In this document: in pieces, positions 35,689 through 44,461 of the stretch
How positions within the stretch are numbered: position 1 is the first letter of the stretch
Layout of the letters: each line of letters opens with the position of its first letter
From: Gymnodinialimonas sp. 57CJ19
Lineage (GTDB): Bacteria; Pseudomonadota; Alphaproteobacteria; Rhodobacterales; Rhodobacteraceae
Direction: 5' to 3'
Assembly (NCBI RefSeq): GCF_038396845.1
Contig: NZ_CP151587.1
Location: 248,001-312,000, forward strand
DNA: 64,000 bases
The notes under the pieces: model-generated
What the model saw: only the letters and a program-made list of their open reading frames with translations
Databases searched by the model: none
What the model was told of the DNA's origin: nothing
Program-made: the position numbers and the translations under genes

Positions 35689-36498
35689 ATGACCGATCCC
35701 GTTGATGCCCGCGCCGCCCTTGCCTCCGACCTTGCGCGTCGCGCGGGGCAAGTTGCGCTTGAGTATTACCGCAACCGTGACGCGCTGGAGATCGAGACAA
35801 AGAACGGCGAGTTGGACCTTGTCACCATCGCGGACCGCGCGGTGGAGGACATGATCCGCGCCGAGATCGCCAGTCAGTTCCCCGACGATGCCATTTTGGG
35901 CGAAGAAGGCGGCGCAGCGGGCGGAAGCTCGGGCTACACATGGGTGATTGACCCGATCGACGGCACCGTGCCCTTCCTGATGGGCCTGCCCCATTGGTGC
36001 ATCGTCATTACCGTGATCGAAGGCGCGCAAACATTGGTGGGCGTGATCGACGTACCGTTGCAAGGTGAACAATTCATGGCCCGTGCGGGACAAGGCTTCA
36101 CCATCGACGGGGTGAAAAGCACGCTCGACCCGACGCGCCGGATAGATCAGTGCCTTGTGGCCGTCGGTGCATCGGACCGGACCCCGCCTGAACCAGCCGC
36201 TGGGATCATTCTTGGGTTGATGCAAGCGGGCGGCATGTTCTACCGCAACGGATCGGGCGCCAACATGCTGGCCTGTGTCGCCGCCGGGCGGCTTGGGGGC
36301 TATGTGGAAACGGCGATGAACCCTTGGGACAGTCTTGCGGGTTTGTTGATGATCCAAGAGGCGGGCGGTGTGACCCATCCCTACCCCGCCGATGCGAAAC
36401 TTGGCCTCTGCATGGGCGCCTCGGCCGGGGTGTGGGACAAGCTGCAAGAAGTCGTCGCGGCGCAATTCGCCGACGGCTTGCCCAAGGCAACCCGCTAG
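35689..36498 (+). CDS. Inositol monophosphatase family phosphatase
   Basis: A 269-residue Mg-dependent, lithium-sensitive-type phosphatase. Metal ligands are visible in GEEGG (about 67-71), WVIDPIDGTVPFLMGLPHW (about 85-103, the DPIDGT motif) and ETAMNPWDSLAGLLMIQEAGG near 205-225. The pattern is close to histidinol-phosphatase (HisN)-type and inositol-phosphatase-type members, so the substrate is not certain. It follows anmK by 71 bases on the same strand and may belong to the amino-sugar operon, for example by dephosphorylating a sugar phosphate. It ends two bases from the convergent XdhC-like gene. Confidence 0.85.
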   Translation: MTDPVDARAALASDLARRAGQVALEYYRNRDALEIETKNGELDLVTIADRAVEDMIRAEIASQFPDDAILGEEGGAAGGSSGYTWVIDPIDGTVPFLMGLPHWCIVITVIEGAQTLVGVIDVPLQGEQFMARAGQGFTIDGVKSTLDPTRRIDQCLVAVGASDRTPPEPAAGIILGLMQAGGMFYRNGSGANMLACVAAGRLGGYVETAMNPWDSLAGLLMIQEAGGVTHPYPADAKLGLCMGASAGVWDKLQEVVAAQFADGLPKATR

Positions 36499-36500
36499 GT

Positions 36501-37430
36501 TCAGACGCCGCGAATACCCGCTGGCAGGGCCGATACGACCTCGGCAATGGCGGACAGCGCGATCAGCGGCGCTTCGCGCAAGGAGGGCACAAGCCCGATG
36601 GGGCCGCGCACCCGGGCAAGGTCCGTGGCGCTCACCCCCAAGGTCGCCAAGCGATCCAATCGTGCGGCGTGGGTGCGCTGGCTGCCCAAACATCCGATGA
36701 AGCTTGTGGGCGTCTGAACAGCGGCACGCAGAAGCTCGGGCTCCCAATCATGGTCGTGAAACAGCGTCAGGAAGGCCGAATGCTCATCCAGTTCCGCCAT
36801 CGGCACCCCTTGCCCCAGAGAGGTAAGATGCACCGGCCGCTGTTCGCAAAGCGCTGCGGTGGCCGCGATATCATCTTCGTCCGGTGACAGCAGGAATATC
36901 TGGAAACCGGCCGATTTCCCCACCTCTGCCGTGGCCCGAAACACCGCCCCGCGCCCGGCCAGCACAAGGCGCATCTTGGGCGTGTAGGTGAACGAAATCG
37001 CCCCTTCGGACCTCTCAAAACGCAGCGTCGCAGGCTGCCGCGCGACGAGGGTTTCATGGGCAGCGGTCAGCGCCTCGGTATCCGGGGCGGGGTCAATCAA
37101 CACCTCTAACGCGCCACCGCAGGGCAGTTTCAGATCCAGAAATTGCGAGCCATTGCCGTACCGCACCACGCGCTTCGTACCGCTTTGCAACGCTTCGGTT
37201 GCGTGGAACTGGATATCCTTGTCGATACAGCCGTTCGACAGATATCCGACCATTGCCCCGCTATCGTCCACCAGCGCCAAAGAGCCTACTTCCCGCGCCG
37301 CACCGCCTTCAATCGCAACCGAGGTAATCAACGCGAAACCTCGGCCCTGCGCGATCAAGCCTGTTGCATGGGCAAGCACATCACTGGGATGCTCTACATA
37401 GGCGATGTTTTCCGACACTTGCTTCCTCAT
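36501..37430 (-). CDS. XdhC/CoxI family protein
   Basis: A 309-residue XdhC-type protein, a family that inserts or sulfurates molybdenum cofactor in xanthine dehydrogenase/CO-dehydrogenase-like enzymes. The N-terminal XdhC part includes GRGFALITSVAIEGGAAREVGSLALVDDSGAMVGYLSNGCID (about 29-70); the C-terminal Rossmann part has MRLVLAGRGAVFRATAEVGKSAGFQIFLLSPD near 155 and FIGCLGSQRTHAARLDRL near 245. No molybdenum hydroxylase gene is nearby, so its client is elsewhere. ATG 37430 is preferred over GTG 37436; the upstream ribosome site is weak. Confidence 0.82.
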   Translation of the reverse strand: MRKQVSENIAYVEHPSDVLAHATGLIAQGRGFALITSVAIEGGAAREVGSLALVDDSGAMVGYLSNGCIDKDIQFHATEALQSGTKRVVRYGNGSQFLDLKLPCGGALEVLIDPAPDTEALTAAHETLVARQPATLRFERSEGAISFTYTPKMRLVLAGRGAVFRATAEVGKSAGFQIFLLSPDEDDIAATAALCEQRPVHLTSLGQGVPMAELDEHSAFLTLFHDHDWEPELLRAAVQTPTSFIGCLGSQRTHAARLDRLATLGVSATDLARVRGPIGLVPSLREAPLIALSAIAEVVSALPAGIRGV

Positions 37431-37605
37431 CAACACGTTGGGTCGCTTTCACGGCGCTGAGGCCAGTCAAACGACCGTATCAGCCCCACCGCCGTTGTCG
37501 AGGCGAAGCGGCGTGGCAAAAAGAGCTTGGCCGCGTGGCCCCGTTGCCTATCCTACCCGCAAAGGCATGCGCTTTGTTGGCCAGCCTTTTCGGGGAGTGT
37601 TCGGG

Positions 37606-38859
37606 ATGCCATCACGGATCTATCTGGGGAACTGGCGGCTGCCCGATTGGGCGCTTTGGTATGTCAGCTATGGCACGGCGGGCCTGACAGGGCCGGAATT
37701 GCGCCAGCGGCGCACGCTCAACGTCATTTCGGCGCTTATTCCCCTGTCGGGCAGCTCCTATGCCTCTCTCTATTTGACGGTGGATGCACAGGGGCTGTGG
37801 CCTGCGGCGCTTGCGGTGTCGCTGTTTGGCCTGTTTCTACTTTGGCCGATGATTGCAGCGCGCAACATGCTGGCCGCCTGGATATTCGGGGCAAGCGTTG
37901 CCGTGATTGTGCAAGCCATACTGGTGTGGCTGTTGGGAAAAGGGTCAGGCCTGCACCTGTATTTCCTCAGCATCCCTGTCATCGCCATCGTATGCTTTGG
38001 CACGCAACGCATCGGCATGTTGATCGGCCTTGTCCTGCTGTGCGCAACGGCCATGGTCTATTCTGAAATGGCCCTGCTGGCGCCGGCTTCCTTCATCCGC
38101 GTGGGGGATGGGTTGCTGTCCTTCCTGCAAGTCAGCGCCTTCGTGGTGGTGACCTGTTTCGCCACGCTTGGGGTTTATGTGGGCTTCTTGCATGCCGACA
38201 AGGCCGAGCGATCGTTGGAGGCGGAATATGCCCGCTCGGAAGACCTGCTCTATAGTCTTCTGCCCCGCCAAATCGCTACGCGTCTCAAAGCCGCCCCCCA
38301 TGCCACGATTGCCGATAGCCTGCCCAATGTGGCTATCGTGTTTGCGGATATCGCCAATTTCACCCCCCTCTCGATCCGGCTGGACCCGCAAGAGGTAGTG
38401 GAACTGCTCAACAGCGTTTTCACGGACTTCGATGCGCTGGCCGACCGCCACAAGGTGGAGAAGATCAAAACCATCGGCGATGCCTATATGGTGGCCGCTG
38501 GCATGCCTAATTCCGTAGGCGACCCGGCCCATCGTGCCGCTGATATGGCCCTTGATATGTTGCAGGTCGCCAAGGCGTCGTCCACGATCTTGCCTGAGGG
38601 CTTCGAGATCAGAATCGGCCTGCATGTGGGCCCGGTCGTGGCGGGCGTCATTGGCAACCGCAAGCTGTTCTATGATGTCTGGGGAGAGACCGTGAACACC
38701 GCCAGCCGTATGGAAAGCTACAGCGCACCGGGGCGCGTTCTGGTGACCCCCGCCGCCCACGCGCAACTAAGCGAGGATTTCGTGTTCGAGCCGCGAGGAG
38801 AGATCGATGTGAAGGGTATCGGCCTGATCGAGACGTGGTGGCTCACGGCCCGCGCCTAA
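37606..38859 (+). CDS. Membrane-bound class III adenylate cyclase
   Basis: A 417-residue nucleotidyl cyclase with about six N-terminal transmembrane helices (roughly residues 38-220) and a C-terminal catalytic domain. ARSEDLLYSLLPRQIATRLK leads into VAIVFADIANFTPLS (metal aspartate, about 244-258), KIKTIGDAYMVAAGMP (purine-binding lysine and second aspartate region) and LFYDVWGETVNTASRMES (transition-state asparagine/arginine). It would make cAMP in response to a membrane signal. Start ATG 37606 has GGGGAG eight bases upstream; ATG 37567 is an alternative. It is divergent from the XdhC-like gene. Confidence 0.9.
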   Translation: MPSRIYLGNWRLPDWALWYVSYGTAGLTGPELRQRRTLNVISALIPLSGSSYASLYLTVDAQGLWPAALAVSLFGLFLLWPMIAARNMLAAWIFGASVAVIVQAILVWLLGKGSGLHLYFLSIPVIAIVCFGTQRIGMLIGLVLLCATAMVYSEMALLAPASFIRVGDGLLSFLQVSAFVVVTCFATLGVYVGFLHADKAERSLEAEYARSEDLLYSLLPRQIATRLKAAPHATIADSLPNVAIVFADIANFTPLSIRLDPQEVVELLNSVFTDFDALADRHKVEKIKTIGDAYMVAAGMPNSVGDPAHRAADMALDMLQVAKASSTILPEGFEIRIGLHVGPVVAGVIGNRKLFYDVWGETVNTASRMESYSAPGRVLVTPAAHAQLSEDFVFEPRGEIDVKGIGLIETWWLTARA

Positions 38860-38868
38860 GGTAATCTG

Positions 38869-38900
38869 GGGGCAAGCGCCGAATGAGCGGCGCTTGCCCC
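38869..38900. terminator. 13-bp stem-loop between adenylate cyclase and PiT transporter
   Basis: GGGGCAAGCGCCG (38869-38881) pairs perfectly with CGGCGCTTGCCCC (38888-38900) around a six-base loop, between the convergent stops of the cyclase and the phosphate transporter. There is no T-run, but position and stability suggest a bidirectional terminator. Confidence 0.65.
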
Positions 38901-38908
38901 AAGGGGAC

Positions 38909-40393
38909 TTAGCCCATAACGGTCGAGATCAGGAAGAAGATGATCGCAGACAAGACCGCTGCGGCGGGCACTGTGATGACCCATGCGGCGATGATCGTCA
39001 TGAAATGCGACCGCCGGACCAACTTGCGGCGACGGCGTTCCTCTGGCGCATATTGGGTGCGGTCAGGCATGGCGAGGCGGGCGTTCTTGATCCGCCGCTC
39101 GGCGTCCCATTCGCGGAAGAAGCCAACCCCGAAAACAGCCCCCACCGCGATGTGGGTGGAACTGACAGGCAAGCCCAACCAGCTTGCAACGATCACGGTG
39201 ATTGCCGCCGACAACGCCACGCAATAGGCCCGCATCGGGTTCAGCTTGGTGATCTGACCGCCGACCATGCGGATCAGCTTGGGGCCGAACAGGAACAGGC
39301 CGAAGGAAATCCCGAACGCGCCAATAACCATGACCCAGAAAGGGATCGAAACGGCCTGGGTAAAGTCACCCGATTGCGATGCCTGTACAATGGCGGCCAA
39401 GGGGCCGACGGCATTGGCCACATCATTTGCGCCGTGGGCGAAGCTGAGCAGCGCGGCAGAGACAACCAGAGGGATACCAAACAACACTTTCAGGGACTTG
39501 TTGCGGTTCTCCAAGCCCTCGGATTGCTTGCGGATCACGGGGATCATCACCAACCAGACCACGACGCCAATTGCCGCGCCAATCATCAGCGCCGTGGGCA
39601 TATCAATCGGCAAAATCTTCTTCAGGCCCTTCAGCGCCAGATAGGCCGCGAAAGTGCCCGCCATGATGCCCACCAGCACAGGCACCCAAACGCGGGCCGA
39701 GGCGATTTTGTCTTCACGGTAGATGATGCGTGACTTAATCAAGGCCAGGAACAAGGCCGCCACAGCGCCGCCCAAAACCGGAGAGATCACCCAGCTGGCT
39801 GCAATCGCGCCCATCGTGGGCCAATTGACCGCCGCAAAGCCTGCCGCTGCAATGCCCGCGCCCATCACGCCACCCACGACCGAATGGGTCGTGGAAACCG
39901 GCGCACCGACCCAAGTGGCAAGGTTCACCCAAAGGGCCGCGGCCAACAGGGCCGCCATCATCGCCCATATAAAAACGGCGGCGGTGCCCATGCTTTCTGG
40001 CGCAATAATGCCTTTGGCGATGGTAGAGACAACGTCTCCGCCCGCGATCAACGCGCCGGCGCTCTCAAAAATCACCGCAATCGCGATGGCACCGCCCATG
40101 GAAAGCGCGTTTGCGCCCACGGCGGGGCCCATGTTATTGGCGACGTCATTGGCGCCAATATTCAACGCCATGTAAGCGCCAAGGCAGGCCGCCATGACCA
40201 CAATCAACGTATTGTTGGCTTGCCCGAAAAACAGCATCGCGCCCAAACCGGCCAACAACACGAAGACCAAGGAGACCCCAGTCCCCACCATTGGTCGTGC
40301 AACCATGTTTGTGGCGTTCTCCAGATACGAGAATCGCGCGAGGTCGCGGTCGAGCGTCTCCAAGTGACGCGGATCGCCTTGTTGTTGAGTCAT
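38909..40393 (-). CDS. Low-affinity inorganic phosphate transporter, PiT family
   Basis: A 494-residue integral membrane phosphate:cation symporter. Both PiT signatures are present: ALNIGANDVANNMGPAVGANALSMG (about residues 77-101) and LSFAHGANDVANAVGPLAAIVQ (about 318-340), with about ten to twelve helices. The N-terminus (MTQQQGDPRHLETLDRDLARFSYLENAT) is a cytosolic extension common in longer PiT members. No PhoU-like regulator gene is adjacent. It is divergent from the DUF4173 gene across a 263-base spacer in which I see no convincing Pho box. Confidence 0.93.
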   Translation of the reverse strand: MTQQQGDPRHLETLDRDLARFSYLENATNMVARPMVGTGVSLVFVLLAGLGAMLFFGQANNTLIVVMAACLGAYMALNIGANDVANNMGPAVGANALSMGGAIAIAVIFESAGALIAGGDVVSTIAKGIIAPESMGTAAVFIWAMMAALLAAALWVNLATWVGAPVSTTHSVVGGVMGAGIAAAGFAAVNWPTMGAIAASWVISPVLGGAVAALFLALIKSRIIYREDKIASARVWVPVLVGIMAGTFAAYLALKGLKKILPIDMPTALMIGAAIGVVVWLVMIPVIRKQSEGLENRNKSLKVLFGIPLVVSAALLSFAHGANDVANAVGPLAAIVQASQSGDFTQAVSIPFWVMVIGAFGISFGLFLFGPKLIRMVGGQITKLNPMRAYCVALSAAITVIVASWLGLPVSSTHIAVGAVFGVGFFREWDAERRIKNARLAMPDRTQYAPEERRRRKLVRRSHFMTIIAAWVITVPAAAVLSAIIFFLISTVMG

Positions 40394-40656
40394 ACTGGCC
40401 CCCTATTTTCGTGCGCTGTTACCGCTGACACGCTAACTAAATCAACGATTCCGTGACGGTCGTTAACGAACGCTTCTTCATGTTGCGAAACCGTGACCTT
40501 TTCAACGCGCCTCTCGCCGTACCGCAAGCGGCGCGGTCGGTCCTTGCACAAACTCTGCACAAAACGCCCCCGCAGACTGCACAGCTAGGGCGGCTCATTT
40601 GCAAACCAAGCGGTCACATCTGGCGTCGGAAAACACACCCGATGAGGAGAGATTTC

Positions 40657-42195
40657 ATGGACGCGCAACTGGTGATCTGCGGCCTGCCGGAACGGCTCGC
40701 AAAAGACGCGTGGTGGTTTCTGGACGAGGTCCACCAAGCCCCTCAGACAAGCGAAAAGACGGCGACCGCGAACACCGTCGCGCCGCAGGGGGGCCTATTC
40801 CTGACAGGCCGCATGTCGCCCAAGGCAATCGGCGCATTGGTGGTGATGATTCTTCTGGCGGATCAACTGTTCTGGCAGACCGAGCTTGGCATATCCGTCG
40901 CGCTATACACCTTGGCGTTGGCCGCCTGCATGTTGGCATTGAAGCCCGGCGGGGTGACCCGGAAAGAGGCGGGATTAGCGATGGCCTTTGTGGCGGTTTG
41001 CGTCCTTCCGGTGGTGGAAATGCTGCAACCGCTTTCGCTGCTGTTTTGCGCAGTGGCGATCATTGGCGTGCTGGGGTGGATCGCCACGGGCACTTACCCA
41101 AAGGTGTTGCAAACCACCAAGATGCTGATCGAGGTTTGGTTCATCGGACCTTTTCTCCTCCCGATCGAGGCCGCGTCAGACATAAGGGCTAACACCTCTC
41201 GCTTTGACGCAAAGGCCGCGCTGCGCGCCACGGCGCTGCCCCTTGTCATCGGCGGCTTGTTTCTGATCCTGTTTGCCAGCGCCAACCCTTTGGTGGAGGC
41301 CGGATTGGACCGCGTAACCTCCTTCCATCTGCTTTCCTCTGACCAGATCTCCAGGGTTGTGTTCTGGGTCATCGGGGCTTGCTTGCTGTGGCCCTACCTG
41401 ACCGCGTCGGGCCGGTTCACGGCGCTCACCCATAAGCCCACGGCAATTGCCTTGCCCCTGACCGGATTGGTTAACGCGGGCTCTGTGCGGACCTCATTGA
41501 TCCTGTTCAACGTGATGTTTGCGGTACAGACATTCTCGGATATCGGCGTGCTGTCGGGCGGCATGACCCTGCCCGACGGGATGAGCTACGCCAGCTACGC
41601 CCACCGAGGCGCCTACCCCTTGCTGATAACCGCGTTGCTGTCGGGAGCATTCGCCATAGCGATCCGGCCTTTGGTGGCGCAAAGTGCATTGCTACGCGGG
41701 CTGATGTACCTTTGGCTGGGGCAAACCCTGTTTCTGGTGCTAACGGCCGCCCTCCGCCTTAGCCTATATGTCGAGGCCTATACGCTTACCTACCTGCGGG
41801 TCGCGGCGTTCATCTGGATGGGGCTGATTTTCGTCGGCATCGTTCTCATCATCGTGCAGATGGCGCAGGCGCGCCCGACCGCTTGGCTGATGCGCGGCAA
41901 CGGCGTCGCCGTGGCGGCCACGCTTTATGCCTGCTGCTTCATCAACTTCGCCTACCTGATTACCGATTATAACATGTCCCACACCGCACCCGAGCAGCTC
42001 GATCTGGAATACCTGTGTAATCTTGGCGAACAGGTGATTCCCGCAATGATGGATTTCGGCGAGATCACCGACAACACCGCTTGCGGGCGGGGCGGTTTGC
42101 CTGCCCTGCGGTTCGATCCGATTACGGATTGGCAGGAATGGGGCTTTCGCCGTTGGCGTTTGCAACGCTACCTTGAAACCTACCACGATCTTTGA
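40657..42195 (+). CDS. DUF4173 multi-pass membrane protein
   Basis: A 512-residue membrane protein with about twelve hydrophobic helices and a cytosolic C-terminus (YLCNLGEQVIPAMMDFGEITDNTACGRGGLPALRFDPITDWQEWGFRRWRLQRYLETY) typical of DUF4173 (formerly DUF4153-like) proteins. The function is unknown. ATG 40657 is chosen because it has AGGAG seven bases upstream; the frame is open from 40453, but that stretch lacks hydrophobic or family features. The response-regulator gene begins 11 bases after its stop, so it may be part of, or the target of, this two-component system. Confidence 0.8.
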   Translation: MDAQLVICGLPERLAKDAWWFLDEVHQAPQTSEKTATANTVAPQGGLFLTGRMSPKAIGALVVMILLADQLFWQTELGISVALYTLALAACMLALKPGGVTRKEAGLAMAFVAVCVLPVVEMLQPLSLLFCAVAIIGVLGWIATGTYPKVLQTTKMLIEVWFIGPFLLPIEAASDIRANTSRFDAKAALRATALPLVIGGLFLILFASANPLVEAGLDRVTSFHLLSSDQISRVVFWVIGACLLWPYLTASGRFTALTHKPTAIALPLTGLVNAGSVRTSLILFNVMFAVQTFSDIGVLSGGMTLPDGMSYASYAHRGAYPLLITALLSGAFAIAIRPLVAQSALLRGLMYLWLGQTLFLVLTAALRLSLYVEAYTLTYLRVAAFIWMGLIFVGIVLIIVQMAQARPTAWLMRGNGVAVAATLYACCFINFAYLITDYNMSHTAPEQLDLEYLCNLGEQVIPAMMDFGEITDNTACGRGGLPALRFDPITDWQEWGFRRWRLQRYLETYHDL

Positions 42196-42206
42196 AGGCC
42201 TGCCCG

Positions 42207-42896
42207 ATGCCCACGCAAATCCTGATTATCGACGATGATCCCAACATCAAGGACGTCATCGGCTTCGCGGTAGAGGCGGCCGGTTTCTCGCCCTCCTATG
42301 CCAGCGACGGGGCCGAGGGGTTGGCCAAGGCGCAAAGCGGCGCGTTTGATCTTGTGGTGCTCGACATCGGCTTGCCCGAGATGGACGGGCTGGAAGTCTG
42401 CAAAGCCCTGCGCCGCACGTCCGAGGTTCCAATCCTGTTCCTGACCGCCCGCGACGATGAGATTGATCGCGTCTTGGGAATGGAAATTGGCGGCGACGAC
42501 TACGTTACCAAACCCTTCAGCCCGCGCGAATTGGTGGCCCGGATCAAGGCCATCCTGAAACGCACAGCGCGGGTCGCCCCTGCGGCCGTGGCCCCCCTCA
42601 CAAGGGGGGCGCTGACGTTGGACGCGGAACGGCACCAAAGCCGGATAGCGGGGCAAGATGTGCCCCTGACGACCTCGGAATTCGCGCTTCTGACGGCCCT
42701 GATGCGGCGGCCCGATCATGTGGTGTCGCGCGCGCAACTGGTGGATGAGGTCTACGGCGCGAATATCCACGTCTCAGATCGCACGATTGACAGCCACATC
42801 CGCAACCTTCGCGCCAAGCTGAAAGAGGCCGGGCTGCCCGATGCCATAACCACGGTCCACGGCGTCGGGCTGCGGATGGGCCCATGCACCCTGTAA
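42207..42896 (+). CDS. OmpR/PhoB-family response regulator
   Basis: A 229-residue two-component regulator. The receiver has the acidic pair IIDDDPN at the start, the phosphoacceptor D53 in LVVLDIGLPEMDGLE, threonine in LFLTARD and lysine in DYVTKPFSPRELVARIKA. The C-terminal winged helix begins near residue 130 (LDAERHQSRIAGQDVPLTTSEFALLTALMRRPDHVVSRAQLVDEVYG) and ends with IDSHIRNLRAKLKEAG. It overlaps the histidine kinase gene by 13 bases, so the two form a cognate pair. Confidence 0.93.
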   Translation: MPTQILIIDDDPNIKDVIGFAVEAAGFSPSYASDGAEGLAKAQSGAFDLVVLDIGLPEMDGLEVCKALRRTSEVPILFLTARDDEIDRVLGMEIGGDDYVTKPFSPRELVARIKAILKRTARVAPAAVAPLTRGALTLDAERHQSRIAGQDVPLTTSEFALLTALMRRPDHVVSRAQLVDEVYGANIHVSDRTIDSHIRNLRAKLKEAGLPDAITTVHGVGLRMGPCTL

Positions 42897-44401
42897 GGCG
42901 CAAATGGCGGCCTGGTCTGGGGCTTGTAATCCTTGCGGTGCTGGCCTTGGTCCTGTGCTTGCCCATCGCAGGCCTGTTCCTGTTCCGCTTTTACGCCAAC
43001 CAATTGGTGCAACAGACCGAGGAAAGCCTGTTGATGCAGGCCGCTGTCCTGACCGCCGCCTATGAACAGCTGTACCGCGATGCTGCCGACGTAACGGACA
43101 CGCCGCAGCTTCCTGCGATCTCTCCTCGGACGCGCAGCTATCAACCGCTGTTCCCCTCGGTCACCATGAACCCTCAGGCGATCCTGCCCCCGCGACCCGA
43201 TCCCCTGCCCGCGTCAGAGGCCATCGACGCGGCCTATACCCAGATCGGGCCGCAGCTGTCGCGGATCGCCCTGCGCGCACAAGAGCAGACCCTGGCAGGC
43301 TACCGCTTCCTGGACCGTCACGGCACGGTCATTGCGGGCAGTGCCGAGGATGGCACCTATCTGGGTCATGTGAACGAGGTCGCCATGGCCCTCAACGGCG
43401 ATGTCGCCTCGGTCGCGCGCACACGGGTCCGGCCAATGGGGGAGCCGTTACTCTATCGGCTGTCCCAAGGCACAAGGGTCCGCATCTTCGTGGCCATGCC
43501 CGCGATGGTGGGCGACGACATCATCGGCGTTGTCTACCTCAGCCGCACCCCCAACCACATCTTCCACTTTCTATACGGGGAACGGTGGAACCTGCTGCAA
43601 GCTGCCGCTTTCGTGTTGCTGTCCACCGGGGCCATCGGCTTCGTTTTCTGGCGTTTCGTATCACAACCGATCCGGGCGCTGATCCGGCGCACCGACGAGA
43701 TGCAACCGGCCTCCAGATGGGAACCGTTAGAGCACTACGGCACCCGAGAGGTGGAGACATTGGCCCGTAGCTTCCAAGCCCTGACCGAACGGTTGGACCA
43801 CCAGCGCGATACGCTGACCACTTACACCGCGCACGTCAGCCATGAGATGAAGACGCCCCTCACATCCATCAAGGGCGCGGCAGAGTTGATGCAAGACGAT
43901 ATGCCGCCCGAGGCTCGCGCCCGGTTCATGAACAACATCCGCGCCGACGCCACGCGGATTGAGGACTTGCTGGCTAGGATGCGTGACTATTCCGCCGTGG
44001 GAGCCGAGGCCATGCACGGCGAATGCGTGGTCCGCGATGTGGTGCCATCGGTTCCGGAGCTGGCGGTGTCAGTCACGCCGGATCAGGCAAAGGCCCCCAT
44101 CCCCGGCCACATGCTGGCCATGGTCCTGACCCACCTGCTCGAAAACGCCGCCGATCACGGCGCGACGTCCGTGCAGATCGAGGCCGACCCCAGTGGGCTG
44201 ACAATCACCGACAACGGCCGAGGTATCAGCGAAGGCAACCGCGCCCGCGTGTTCGAGCCGTTCTTCACGACCCGTCGGGGCGCGGGCGGCACCGGGATGG
44301 GCCTGAATATCGTGCGCTCTGCTGTGGAAGCGACGGGCGGGGCCATCACGCTAGAGCCTTCACCCAAGGGCGCCCGGTTTCGGATCACTTTCGCGGCGTA
44401 G
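42884..44401 (+). CDS. Sensor histidine kinase
   Basis: A 505-residue membrane kinase: first helix GLGLVILAVLALVLCLPIAGLFLF (about 10-33), a periplasmic sensor of about 200 residues, and a second helix (LLQAAAFVLLSTGAIGFVFW near 236-255). Then come a HAMP-like linker, the phosphoacceptor H320 in HVSHEMKTPLTSIKGAAELM, and an ATPase domain with HLLENAADHGA (N box), ITDNGRGIS (G1) and GAGGTGMGLNIV (G2). The architecture, together with a partner regulator and multi-pass protein, resembles CreB-CreC-CreD loosely; the ligand is unknown. It starts inside the end of the regulator gene. Confidence 0.92.
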   Translation: MHPVRRKWRPGLGLVILAVLALVLCLPIAGLFLFRFYANQLVQQTEESLLMQAAVLTAAYEQLYRDAADVTDTPQLPAISPRTRSYQPLFPSVTMNPQAILPPRPDPLPASEAIDAAYTQIGPQLSRIALRAQEQTLAGYRFLDRHGTVIAGSAEDGTYLGHVNEVAMALNGDVASVARTRVRPMGEPLLYRLSQGTRVRIFVAMPAMVGDDIIGVVYLSRTPNHIFHFLYGERWNLLQAAAFVLLSTGAIGFVFWRFVSQPIRALIRRTDEMQPASRWEPLEHYGTREVETLARSFQALTERLDHQRDTLTTYTAHVSHEMKTPLTSIKGAAELMQDDMPPEARARFMNNIRADATRIEDLLARMRDYSAVGAEAMHGECVVRDVVPSVPELAVSVTPDQAKAPIPGHMLAMVLTHLLENAADHGATSVQIEADPSGLTITDNGRGISEGNRARVFEPFFTTRRGAGGTGMGLNIVRSAVEATGGAITLEPSPKGARFRITFAA

Positions 44402-44461
44402 ACTCTGACGGTTGGTCTGCGTATCGGTGTAGGATCATGTTTTCTTATCGGATCACGCCCT

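Noticed and set aside
40394..40656. A Pho box for the PiT transporter in the divergent spacer
   Set aside because: CTGTTACCGCTGACAC is only loosely similar to two CTGTCAT repeats; not enough to call.
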